From Dehalococcoidia bacterium (lineage in GTDB: Bacteria; Chloroflexota; Dehalococcoidia; JAENJB01): DNA of 6,657 bases. The stretch is taken from NCBI GenBank assembly GCA_030690705.1, contig JAUYGE010000153.1, positions 1-6,657 of the forward strand, given 5' to 3'. Position numbers and translations under genes: made by a program. The notes under the pieces are model-generated. The model ran no database searches and was not told the DNA's origin. It saw only the letters and a program-made list of their open reading frames with translations. Of the stretch, positions 1 to 5,633 are shown piece after piece (within the stretch, counting starts at the first letter, position 1; each line of letters opens with the position of its first letter).

Positions 1-15
1 GGTCTCCCCGTATCT

Positions 16-80
16 GTCATTGCGAGGGGCAAAGCCCTGAAGCAATCCGCCTGTGGTTGATGGGGAGTACGGATTGCTTC
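16..80. repeat. Dispersed palindromic repeat, copy 1 (right arm truncated)
   Basis: The left arm at 16-49 begins GTCATTGCGAGGGGC and ends GAAGCAATCCG. It matches the reverse complement of 1638-1671 at 31 of 34 positions by hand alignment, so this is the same repeat family as the element at 1593-1671. An 11-bp inverted repeat pairs GAAGCAATCCG (39-49) with CGGATTGCTTC (70-80) across a 20-nt loop. The expected outer right arm, ending CTCGCAATGAC, is missing; a different repeat follows from about 85. It lies downstream of the UbiD-family gene on that gene's strand. No coding content is seen. Confidence 0.8.
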
Positions 81-91
81 GCGGAGTTTAT

Positions 92-114
92 CCTGAGCCT
101 TCGGCGAAGGGCTC
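92..114. repeat. Short hairpin repeat of the CCTGAGCCT/CGAAGGG family
   Basis: CCTGAGCCT (92-100), a 4-base spacer and CGAAGGG (105-111) match the reverse complement of the repeat at 5554-5571, which has a 2-base spacer instead. GAGCCTTC (95-102) can pair with GAAGGGCTC (106-114), with one bulged G, across a 3-nt loop. The hairpin lies 4 nt past the UbiD-family stop codon. It could protect the 3' end or help end transcription, but neither strand has a T tract, so it is not called an intrinsic terminator. Confidence 0.6.
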
Positions 115-117
115 TCC

Positions 118-1554
118 CTATTTCAGCCCCAGCTTCGCACCCCACTTGGTGGTCACCTTCTTGACGGTGTCCGGGTTAACGGTGATGGCATCGGGGAACT
201 CATTTATCCAGGCCCACGGCTTGCAGGCGTCTATGATGGCCCGGGTAGCGACATAAGACGCCGCCGGCTTGCGGATGCGCGGGTCCAGCGGGGTGCTGCG
301 CCCGCCGCGAATCAGGTCTATCTGGGTCTCCGGGTCGCACCGGGTGCACATCGCCCAGACGACATCCCTGAGATCGGTATAGTCGATGTCGTCATCGACC
401 ACCACCACAAAGCGGCGGATGACGTTGCCCTTCGAGGTGAACTGCAGGGCGTAGAGACCGGCCTCCTTGGCGTGTCCGCCATAAGTCTGCTTGATGCAAA
501 CGACGACGAAGAGCCCTCCGCCTATCTCGTGCGTCCACACTCCTTTGACGTTCACCACGCCGGCCTTGTCCAGCTCATTATGTATCATGGCGCTGGCGGT
601 GAGGGCTGAGTAGTAGGAGTATTCCATGTGGCCGCGGCCCGGAGGGGCGCCCAGGATGATGGGGTTGTTCCGGAAATATACTTTCTCCACCTCAACTATC
701 CAGTCCTCCCGCGCCCCGCTGGCATAGTAGCCGGTGAACTCGCCGAAGGGTCCCTCAGTCCTGGTCTTGTCGGGCGGGCACCATCCGGTTAGCACTATCT
801 CGGCGTCCGCCGGGATGGGTAGGCCGGTGACATCGTCCTCGATGATATCGAAGGGCTTCCCCATCATGGCACCCAGGTAGCTGTAGTCCACCCCCTCGGG
901 CACCGCCGCAGAGCCGACGCACAAGACCAGGGGATGATGTCCGATGGACAGCGCGACAGGCGCCGGCAGCCCCCTCTCATGGTACTTGTTGATGTGCATC
1001 CAGCCGTGCTTGGCATGGGAGATGTGGAGTCCCGTGGTATTGGCGTCGTGGGCCTGGACCCGGTAGGTGCCCAGGTTGACGGCCCCGGTATCAGGGTCCC
1101 TGGTGATAACGACGTGGCCGGTGCCGATGAAGCGGCCGCCATCCTTCTCATGCCACTTGGGCACCGGAAACTCAAACAGATTGATTTTCTTGCCGGTCCT
1201 GATGTTCTCCATGACCGGTCCGGCCTTGACCTTCCGGGGAGGGAGCTTGTCAAGGCTTGTTTCCCATTGGCGCAGCTTATCCCGCAGGGAGTTCACCAGT
1301 CCCCCCGTACTCTGGTCGGTGGGCAGGCCCAGGGTGAGGGCGACGCGCCTCGGCGACAGGAGGGAGCCCGACAGGACGCGGAAGCCAGGTGGGTAGTCCT
1401 TTATCTTGTCGAACATAATGGCCGGAGCTATGTCCCGCTTGCCACTGACGTCGGTGATGGCGCCGATCTCCCACTCCCAGTCGGCCCCTTCGATGGTCGT
1501 TATCTCCTCTATCTTCTGCACCTTCTCCAGCCAGTCTCTCAGGTCTTCTGACAT
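118..1554 (-). CDS. UbiD-family prenylated-FMN-dependent decarboxylase
   Basis: The 478-residue length fits UbiD/Fdc enzymes, which use prenylated FMN and a metal ion to remove or add carboxylate on aromatic or alpha,beta-unsaturated acids in the cytoplasm. Visible hallmarks are NLGTYRVQ (N160 metal-ligand position, R165 catalytic arginine), AKHGW (H183 metal-ligand position), PEGVDYS (E220, likely third ligand), EGPFGEFTGYY (E267 and E272, completing the Arg-Glu-Glu catalytic set) and VVVVDDDID at 383-391. Spacings agree with the Fdc1 pattern N168, R173, H191, E277, E282. The ATG at 1554 has AGGAG about 5 nt upstream. The flavoprotein gene ends 125 nt upstream on the same strand, so the two are probably co-transcribed. 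No UbiX-type flavin prenyltransferase is in the window, so the cofactor must come from elsewhere. The substrate is unknown, and ubiquinone-pathway UbiD itself is only one possibility. Family assignment is firm. Confidence 0.93.
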   Translation of the reverse strand: MSEDLRDWLEKVQKIEEITTIEGADWEWEIGAITDVSGKRDIAPAIMFDKIKDYPPGFRVLSGSLLSPRRVALTLGLPTDQSTGGLVNSLRDKLRQWETSLDKLPPRKVKAGPVMENIRTGKKINLFEFPVPKWHEKDGGRFIGTGHVVITRDPDTGAVNLGTYRVQAHDANTTGLHISHAKHGWMHINKYHERGLPAPVALSIGHHPLVLCVGSAAVPEGVDYSYLGAMMGKPFDIIEDDVTGLPIPADAEIVLTGWCPPDKTRTEGPFGEFTGYYASGAREDWIVEVEKVYFRNNPIILGAPPGRGHMEYSYYSALTASAMIHNELDKAGVVNVKGVWTHEIGGGLFVVVCIKQTYGGHAKEAGLYALQFTSKGNVIRRFVVVVDDDIDYTDLRDVVWAMCTRCDPETQIDLIRGGRSTPLDPRIRKPAASYVATRAIIDACKPWAWINEFPDAITVNPDTVKKVTTKWGAKLGLK

Positions 1555-1592
1555 GGTTCTCCTTTCACTCTTCGCGTCTTATTTACCAAGCC

Positions 1593-1671
1593 GTCATTGC
1601 GAGCGAAGCGAAGCAATCCGTATCCACTGATCAGGGACGGATTGCTTCGGGGCGCTGCCCCTCGCAATGAC
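1593..1671. repeat. 79-nt palindromic repeat, copy 2 (complete)
   Basis: Nested inverted repeats are perfect in two blocks: GTCATTGCGAG (1593-1603) with CTCGCAATGAC (1661-1671), 11 bp, and CGAAGCAATCCGT (1609-1621) with ACGGATTGCTTCG (1637-1649), 13 bp. The central loop is 15 nt and itself contains the palindrome CTGATCAG (1626-1633). The form resembles a REP- or MITE-like element without coding capacity. It fills most of the gap between the flavoprotein stop and the UbiD-family start, and would fold in any transcript covering both genes. No target-site duplication is evident at its edges. Confidence 0.85.
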
Positions 1672-1687
1672 ACGGGTGGTCACCCGT
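1672..1687. other. Short palindrome over the flavoprotein stop codon
   Basis: ACGGGTG (1672-1678) and CACCCGT (1681-1687) are a perfect 7-bp inverted repeat separated by 2 nt. It spans the flavoprotein TGA stop (1680-1682 on the minus strand) and abuts the 79-nt palindrome. In RNA it could form a tight hairpin, but no T tract follows. It may simply be the outer border of the repeat insertion. Confidence 0.45.
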
Positions 1688-3305
1688 ACTTCATCCTCTC
1701 GCCAATGGCTGCTCTAACCTCTCCGCTCCGCTCATCGAAAGAAATACGTACAGACTTCAGCCAGGCGCCATCGTCGCGCTTCGGGAAGTCTTTCCGGTAG
1801 TGACCGCCCCGGCTTTCCTTGCGGAGCAACGCCGCCTGCATCATGGTCTTGCCGAGCAGGAGCATGGACTTCACCTCCAGTGCTTCCTTCAGGTCGGCGG
1901 CGGTCTGGCAACGCATTTCCCCGGCCTTTTCGGCCAGCGCCTCCAGCTTCTGTAGTCCATCTTCGAGGGCAGGGCCGCTCCTGATAGGGCCTATCTGGCG
2001 GAAGAAAAGCTGTTTCAGCTCATTCTGGAGTTGGCCTGGCTTCACGCCACTCTTACTCGCCGTCAGCCGTCTGATTTCGCGCGGCGGCCCTCCTCCCTTC
2101 TTCCGTGGAGCCTTCAGCCGTTCAAGGCTGTCGACGACGCTTCTGCCGACGACGGCCCCCATGGCGAAGCAACTGGGCAGCATGCCCCAGCTATTGTCGC
2201 CGGCGTAGTGGCCGCTGACGACCTCTCCCGCGGCCCAGAGGCCTTCAACCGATGTCCGCCCTTCCGTATCTGCAACCACGCCGCCGATAAAGGCATGTCC
2301 CATGTGAAGGAAGGGCAGGAGGTCCTTCTTCGGGTCAAGCCCGGTCTTCGCGATGGCCTTCTGGTTCATGGCGGGCAGCTTCTCCCAGGCTTCCTGTGGC
2401 ACATTTCTCAGGTCCAGGAACACCTTCCCCTCCACCGCTTCGGCAGCCACCGCCCGCGGCAACCATTCAAACCTGATGGCCGGGGGAGGCATGCCCTTCT
2501 GGAGAGAGAAACCGAAGTGCTTCTCGACGATATCCTCGCCTTTCTCATTCACCAGCCGCGCATTCTTCATACCCAGGATGGGTGGGCTGCAGTGGACATA
2601 CCTCCCGCCGGGGGTCTTGAGTCCTACCGGGTAGAAATGAACGAACTCCATATTCCGCAGGGTGACGCCGGCCTTCAGGGCCATAGCGTAGCCGTCTCCC
2701 AAAATATCCCTGGCGGTGGAAGTGACCTGGTATATGCCTGCTCCGCCTCCGGCGGCCAGAATGGTCGCGCGGGCGAACACGGACAGCCATGTCCCATCGG
2801 CCAGGAGGCCGAAGGCTCCGGTCACCCTGCCATCATCCTTCAGCAGCCCGGCGATGGTGCATCCCTCGACAGCCCGCACTCCCATCTCCTCCGCCACCTT
2901 CGCCTGCCGCAACAGGATGGTCGTACCGCCGTGGACCCGTGTGCCCTCCCAGGTGCGGTACATGAAGTGGCCGCCGACGCTCGGTTCCCTGGTTATCTTC
3001 GCGCCCAGCTTTATCAGGTTGTCGAGCTGACTCGGGACCTCAGCCTCGAGCTTCCTTATCAGCGAGTAGTCTTCGAGGTAGTCGCCGGGCCGGGGGTCGT
3101 AGCCGGGGATGTCCAGCTTTCCGCCGCGGCTCTTGCCGGGGAACATTCCTCTGGCCAGGGAGGTGGCCGTCTCCTTGCCCAGATCGGCTTTGGAGATGAG
3201 TACCACGTCCGCCCCGGCATTCTTCGCCTCGATAGCGGCGGTCATCCCGGCCGCCCCGGCGCCGATTACCAGGATGTCGCACTGAATCGACTCGGTGGCC
3301 ACCAT
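1680..3305 (-). CDS. FAD-binding fumarate reductase/succinate dehydrogenase-like flavoprotein
   Basis: A 541-residue soluble flavoprotein of the FrdA/SdhA/AprA/L-aspartate oxidase superfamily. The dinucleotide-binding motif GAGAAG is at 15-20, followed by AAGGGAG (184-190), GDGYAMALKAG (203-213), MEFVHFYPVG (219-228) replacing the usual FHPTG, LPRAVAAEA (282-290) with R284 where the family's catalytic arginine sits, HMGHAFIGG (334-342), GLWAAGEV (355-362), and the C-terminal signature ESRGGHYRKDFP (497-508). Residues 40-60 contain no histidine where SdhA/FrdA carry the covalent FAD link, so FAD is probably non-covalent. There is no signal peptide or heme domain, and no iron-sulfur partner gene in the window. 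The chosen ATG at 3305 has AGGAGG about 7 nt upstream and places the FAD motif at the usual N-terminal position. An in-frame start at 3410 would add 35 non-family residues. It likely leads a unit with the UbiD-family gene. The reaction is unknown; reduction or dehydrogenation of an organic acid is a family-based guess. Confidence 0.9.
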   Translation of the reverse strand: MVATESIQCDILVIGAGAAGMTAAIEAKNAGADVVLISKADLGKETATSLARGMFPGKSRGGKLDIPGYDPRPGDYLEDYSLIRKLEAEVPSQLDNLIKLGAKITREPSVGGHFMYRTWEGTRVHGGTTILLRQAKVAEEMGVRAVEGCTIAGLLKDDGRVTGAFGLLADGTWLSVFARATILAAGGGAGIYQVTSTARDILGDGYAMALKAGVTLRNMEFVHFYPVGLKTPGGRYVHCSPPILGMKNARLVNEKGEDIVEKHFGFSLQKGMPPPAIRFEWLPRAVAAEAVEGKVFLDLRNVPQEAWEKLPAMNQKAIAKTGLDPKKDLLPFLHMGHAFIGGVVADTEGRTSVEGLWAAGEVVSGHYAGDNSWGMLPSCFAMGAVVGRSVVDSLERLKAPRKKGGGPPREIRRLTASKSGVKPGQLQNELKQLFFRQIGPIRSGPALEDGLQKLEALAEKAGEMRCQTAADLKEALEVKSMLLLGKTMMQAALLRKESRGGHYRKDFPKRDDGAWLKSVRISFDERSGEVRAAIGERMKYG

Positions 3306-3411
3306 CTGCGTCCTCCTCTGCTCAGTAATAAACACCCCGCACCACGAGGCGCGGCTTATTGATGGACTCAAGCGTGGGCGATGGGATTGGAAGCCACGGG
3401 CACAAGTCAAT

Positions 3412-3440
3412 ATGAAAACAGATTAGGCCGGGCTTGTCAA
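3412..3440 (-). promoter_or_regulatory. Possible promoter of the flavoprotein/UbiD unit
   Basis: On the minus strand a perfect -35 box TTGACA lies at 3440-3435. A 17-nt spacer leads to TTTCAT (3417-3412), which matches TATAAT at only four of six positions and lacks the key A at position 2. The leader to the start at 3305 would be about 100 nt. The -35 overlaps the plus-strand -35 of the nitroreductase promoter. This is a tentative call because of the poor -10. Confidence 0.35.
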
Positions 3441-3462
3441 GGAAAGGGTTGCCTGCTATTAT
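3434..3462 (+). promoter_or_regulatory. Sigma70-type promoter for the nitroreductase gene
   Basis: TTGTCA (3434-3439), a 17-nt spacer and TATTAT (3457-3462) each match the consensus at five of six positions, with ideal spacing. Transcription would start near 3469, giving a leader of about 47 nt that carries the AGGGAGG ribosome site (3501-3507). This supports the nitroreductase start at 3516, because the longer open frame from 3381 begins upstream of the promoter. Confidence 0.65.
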
Positions 3463-3515
3463 CCCCTCATCATTCGGCTGACAGCAGTGAGCCAAGCCAT
3501 AGGGAGGGAAGACCA

Positions 3516-4262
3516 ATGCAGTACGACGATCTGTTGCAACTGGTGGCGAAGAGAAGGAGCGTGCGCGCCTTCAAATCCGACCCCGTTCCTGATGAGTACA
3601 TAGACAAGATTATCGAGGTGGCCCGCTGGGCGCCCTCCGGGGCCAACACCCAGCCCTGGGAGTTCGTGGTCATCAGGGACAAGAAGTTGAAGGACAAGAT
3701 AGTGGATATCCTCGCCGAAGACGAGGTGACGTCCCACAAGATGGAGATGACCCGGGAGCCAGAACTGAGACATCCCGGCCCGGCCAACAGAAAACCGGGG
3801 GCAAGGCCCAACTATGCAAATGCGCCGGTCCTTATCCTGGTCTGCGGCGACCACCGCACCAAGGAAGGCATGACGGTGAACGCCATCTACAATCACGGCC
3901 CGGACGGCCTCCAGCACTTCGCCTCGGGGCTCGCCAGCGCCTTTCTGTATATTCAGCTGGCGGCAACCAGCCTCGGTCTGGGCTCCCGGTGGGTCTCAGC
4001 GGTGAATAACCCGCTGCCCCAGGTGCAGATCAAGCAACTACTGGGTATTCCGAAGGAGGTCATGGTCTACGACATGACGCCCATCGGCTACCCGGCGCCT
4101 CTACCGGCGTCGGAGCAAAGGATGAGGGCGCGCCGCAAGGCGGAGGAGATGACCCACCGCGATGGGTACGAGAAGGCAAAGTACCGCACCGCCGAGCAAA
4201 TCAGGGAGTTCCTCAAGAAGGTGCATGGCAGGGAGGGGGCCCGGCTCGGCGGCCGGCGGTAG
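3516..4262 (+). CDS. Nitroreductase-family FMN oxidoreductase
   Basis: A 248-residue protein of the NADH-oxidase/nitroreductase fold, normally an FMN-binding dimer that transfers electrons from NAD(P)H to nitro, quinone, enone or other acceptors. The N-terminal signature RRSVRAFKSDPVP (13-25) gives the FMN-phosphate-binding basic residues. APSGANTQPWEF (39-50) is the typical second motif. LGLGSRWVSA (153-162) and the hydrophobic helix around 134-152 correspond to the C-terminal core. A charged tail from about 198 extends the usual core. The ATG at 3516 has AGGGAGG upstream and puts RRSVR at the normal position. It is divergent from the flavoprotein gene and ends 11 nt before the promoter of the riboswitch operon. 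The nearby B12 genes raise the question of BluB, but the nitroreductase lies outside the riboswitch transcript and lacks recognisable BluB-specific motifs. The substrate is unknown. Confidence 0.9.
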   Translation: MQYDDLLQLVAKRRSVRAFKSDPVPDEYIDKIIEVARWAPSGANTQPWEFVVIRDKKLKDKIVDILAEDEVTSHKMEMTREPELRHPGPANRKPGARPNYANAPVLILVCGDHRTKEGMTVNAIYNHGPDGLQHFASGLASAFLYIQLAATSLGLGSRWVSAVNNPLPQVQIKQLLGIPKEVMVYDMTPIGYPAPLPASEQRMRARRKAEEMTHRDGYEKAKYRTAEQIREFLKKVHGREGARLGGRR

Positions 4263-4273
4263 GGCGCGGGGGG

Positions 4274-4302
4274 TTGACTGCCCATTTTCGGTTGTGTATA
4301 CT
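4274..4302 (+). promoter_or_regulatory. Sigma70-type promoter of the B12/cobalt operon
   Basis: TTGACT (4274-4279), a 17-nt spacer and TATACT (4297-4302) each differ from the consensus at one position, with ideal spacing. Transcription would start around 4309, just before the riboswitch aptamer. It lies 11 nt after the nitroreductase stop codon, so the upstream gene has essentially no 3' flank of its own and may read through into the leader. Confidence 0.8.
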
Positions 4303-4317
4303 GCCCCCAGTTTAATA

Positions 4318-4440
4318 GTTAGTTGAGGCGCCCGAGGGTGACCGAGGGCCCAACTGGAATGCAAGGCGGTGAAAGTCCGCCGCGGCCCCGCCGCTGTGAA
4401 TGGTAGCTAAGCTACCAGAAGCCAGAACGCCAGCCTCAAG
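4318..4440 (+). promoter_or_regulatory. Cobalamin riboswitch aptamer
   Basis: The conserved core is clear: the hairpin GGCGG (4365-4369) with CCGCC (4377-4381) around TGAAAGT, then CGCGGCCCCGCCGCTGTGA (4381-4399), the near-invariant cobalamin-riboswitch core, with GCCGCTG in place of the usual GCCACTG. Next comes a 6-bp hairpin GGTAGC/GCTACC (4402-4416). The B12-box region AAGCCAGAACGCCAGCC (4419-4435) closes the aptamer and diverges slightly from the usual AGCCAGGAGACC. Upstream, AGTTG (4320-4324) can pair with CAACT (4351-4355) before the conserved GGAAT. It precedes cobalt-chelation and transport genes, as expected for a cobalamin-repressed leader. The outer boundaries are approximate. Confidence 0.93.
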
Positions 4441-4452
4441 ATGTTCTCTGTA

Positions 4453-4512
4453 CCTCCGTGGGGGAGGGCTGGAAATTTTTGCCCCCTCACCTGAAGAGGT
4501 GAGGGGTTTTTT
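4453..4512 (+). terminator. Riboswitch expression platform with intrinsic terminator
   Basis: CCCCTCACCT (4483-4492) and AGGTGAGGGG (4497-4506) form a perfect 10-bp stem with a GAAG loop, followed by six T residues (4507-4512). This is a strong Rho-independent terminator ending 22 nt before the CbiX-CbiC start, so control is probably by transcription attenuation. A competing antiterminator is possible: GTGGGGG (4458-4464) can pair with CCCC (4483-4486) and CAC (4488-4490), with one bulged U. CCTCC (4453-4457) with GGAGG (4463-4467) could sequester that strand when cobalamin is bound. The terminator is plain in the sequence; the switching model is inferred. Confidence 0.9.
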
Positions 4513-4534
4513 GTTTTCTGGGGGCACGGGTCTC

Positions 4535-5575
4535 ATGGAAAAAGAAGCGAACCACAAGGGAATCCTGGTCCTCGCTCACGGCTCACGGCGGGCGGAGGCT
4601 GGCGACCTGGTCACCAATATGGTGGCAAGGCTCCGGGCGGACCTGGATTCGGACCTGGTGGAGCCGGCCTTCATGGAGCTGGCCATGCCGGATATTCCCA
4701 CCAGCCTGGCGAAATTGATCGGCAAGGGATGCCAGCAAATAGTAGTGATGTGTTTGTTTCTGGTAAACGGGAATCACCTGGTGAAAGATGTTCCCTCCCT
4801 GCTGGAGAAAGCCCTTGCTCAGCGCAACGGCGTAAGCTTTACCTTGACCCCGCCTTTGCTGCAAAGCCCCGGGATGTATCACCTGGTCCTCGAGTGCCTG
4901 CAGCGGGAAGTGAAGCCCCCGAAGAAAGCTCCTTTGAAGTCTCCTGCCGGGATCGAGGCGGCCAGCTTCCAAATCATAGATAAGAGGCTGGGTCCGCTCC
5001 CGTTTCCACCGGGGGAAAGCGCGGTGGTGAAGCGCGTCGTTCACGCCACTGCGGATTTCAGCTACGCCCTCACACTTCGTTTTCACGGAGACCCGGTAAC
5101 CGCGGGCATGAGAGCGATAAGGGAACGGCGACCTGTCATTGTGGACGCCAACATGGTCAGGGCCGGAATATCCGCCAACTACCCCGGCGAGGTGCTGTGC
5201 CGGATCCAGGATATGAAGGGGCTTTCCGAGGCTAGGGGTGACACCAGGGCCAGCCTGGCCATGGAGCAACTCGCCGACAGGATGGAGGGCGCCATCGTGG
5301 CTATCGGAAATGCGCCCACGGCCCTTCTCAAGGTGATCGAGCTGGTGGAGACCGGGCGCGTGAAACCGGCGCTGGTGGTGGGAGTGCCCGTTGGCCTGGT
5401 GGGCGCTCTGGAGGCCAAGCGCCGTCTCGACGAGATGGAAGGACAGCCGTGCATCACCAACCTCTCGGAAAGGGGGGGGAGCGCCGTAGCTGCCTCCATA
5501 GTGAACGCCATAGTAAAACTGGCCGGCTGCGGGGCGCAAGAACGAGGTGTTCACCCTTCGACAGGCTCAGGGTGA
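4535..5575 (+). CDS. cbiX-cbiC: Sirohydrochlorin cobaltochelatase / cobalt-precorrin-8 methylmutase fusion
   Basis: A 346-residue, two-domain cytoplasmic enzyme. Residues about 8-125 are a small CbiX domain: ILVLAHGSRR gives metal-site H15, and FLVNGNHLVKDVP gives the second histidine, H81. This domain inserts cobalt into sirohydrochlorin. A Lys/Pro-rich linker (127-137) leads to CbiC/CobH at about 139-330: IEAASFQIID (140-149), VVKRVVHATADF (164-175) with the catalytic H170, VDANMVRAGI (203-212), GNAPTAL (258-264), GVPVGLVGALEAK (283-295) and the glycine-rich RGGSAVAASIVNA (313-325). This domain moves the ring methyl from C11 to C12. The two steps are far apart in the pathway, so the fusion suggests matched dosage rather than direct channelling. 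The ATG at 4535 follows the terminator and puts HGS at the family position; its ribosome site is weak (GGGGG and GGG upstream). The last residues (about 339-346) and the stop are encoded by a dispersed repeat. Regulation is by the upstream cobalamin riboswitch. Confidence 0.93.
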   Translation: MEKEANHKGILVLAHGSRRAEAGDLVTNMVARLRADLDSDLVEPAFMELAMPDIPTSLAKLIGKGCQQIVVMCLFLVNGNHLVKDVPSLLEKALAQRNGVSFTLTPPLLQSPGMYHLVLECLQREVKPPKKAPLKSPAGIEAASFQIIDKRLGPLPFPPGESAVVKRVVHATADFSYALTLRFHGDPVTAGMRAIRERRPVIVDANMVRAGISANYPGEVLCRIQDMKGLSEARGDTRASLAMEQLADRMEGAIVAIGNAPTALLKVIELVETGRVKPALVVGVPVGLVGALEAKRRLDEMEGQPCITNLSERGGSAVAASIVNAIVKLAGCGAQERGVHPSTGSG

Positions 5576-5577
5576 AC
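5549..5577. repeat. Dispersed hairpin repeat at the 3' end of the fusion gene
   Basis: GTTCACCCT (5549-5557) and AGGGTGAAC (5569-5577) form a perfect 9-bp inverted repeat around an 11-nt loop. The core CCCTTCGACAGGCTCAGG recurs, reverse-complemented and with a small spacer change, at 92-111, and its first nine bases recur at 6649-6657. The TGA stop of the CbiX-CbiC gene (5573-5575) is inside the right arm. No T tract follows, so it is not an intrinsic terminator; it may stabilise or partly attenuate the transcript before cbtB. Confidence 0.75.
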
Positions 5578-5633
5578 GGGGTAAGTGGGTTACTGAACGA
5601 TCTAAGTAAGTCCAAATTTATAGGAGGTGCACG

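Noticed and set aside
934..1551. Open frame of 205 codons on the plus strand opposite the UbiD-family gene
   Set aside because: It is antisense to a well-supported enzyme, with no family motifs and low-complexity composition.
16..1671. The repeats as a CRISPR array
   Set aside because: The copies are palindromic, only two in number, more than 1.5 kb apart, and have no regular spacers or cas genes.
2031..3362. Long open frame (443 codons) on the plus strand opposite the flavoprotein gene
   Set aside because: It is antisense to a gene with clear family motifs, shows no recognisable domain, and is explained by GC-rich codon bias.
3306..3410. Longer flavoprotein starting at 3410
   Set aside because: The extra 35 residues precede the FAD motif without family similarity, and the ATG at 3305 has an excellent ribosome site.
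3516..4262. Nitroreductase as BluB (dimethylbenzimidazole synthase) because of nearby B12 genes
   Set aside because: It lies upstream of the riboswitch promoter and lacks recognisable BluB-specific sequence; its motifs are those of general nitroreductases.
4400..4534. Upstream in-frame ATG at 4400 as start of the CbiX-CbiC gene
   Set aside because: It lies inside the riboswitch core and would require reading through the terminator hairpin; the extra residues have no family match.
4583..5554. Open frame of 323 codons on the minus strand opposite cbiX-cbiC
   Set aside because: It is a shadow of the fusion gene, His/Gly/Gln-rich with no recognisable domain.
5590..5618. Possible promoter before cbtB starting TTACTG
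   Set aside because: No acceptable -10 box lies at 16-18 nt; the AT-rich stretch before the ribosome site is not convincing.
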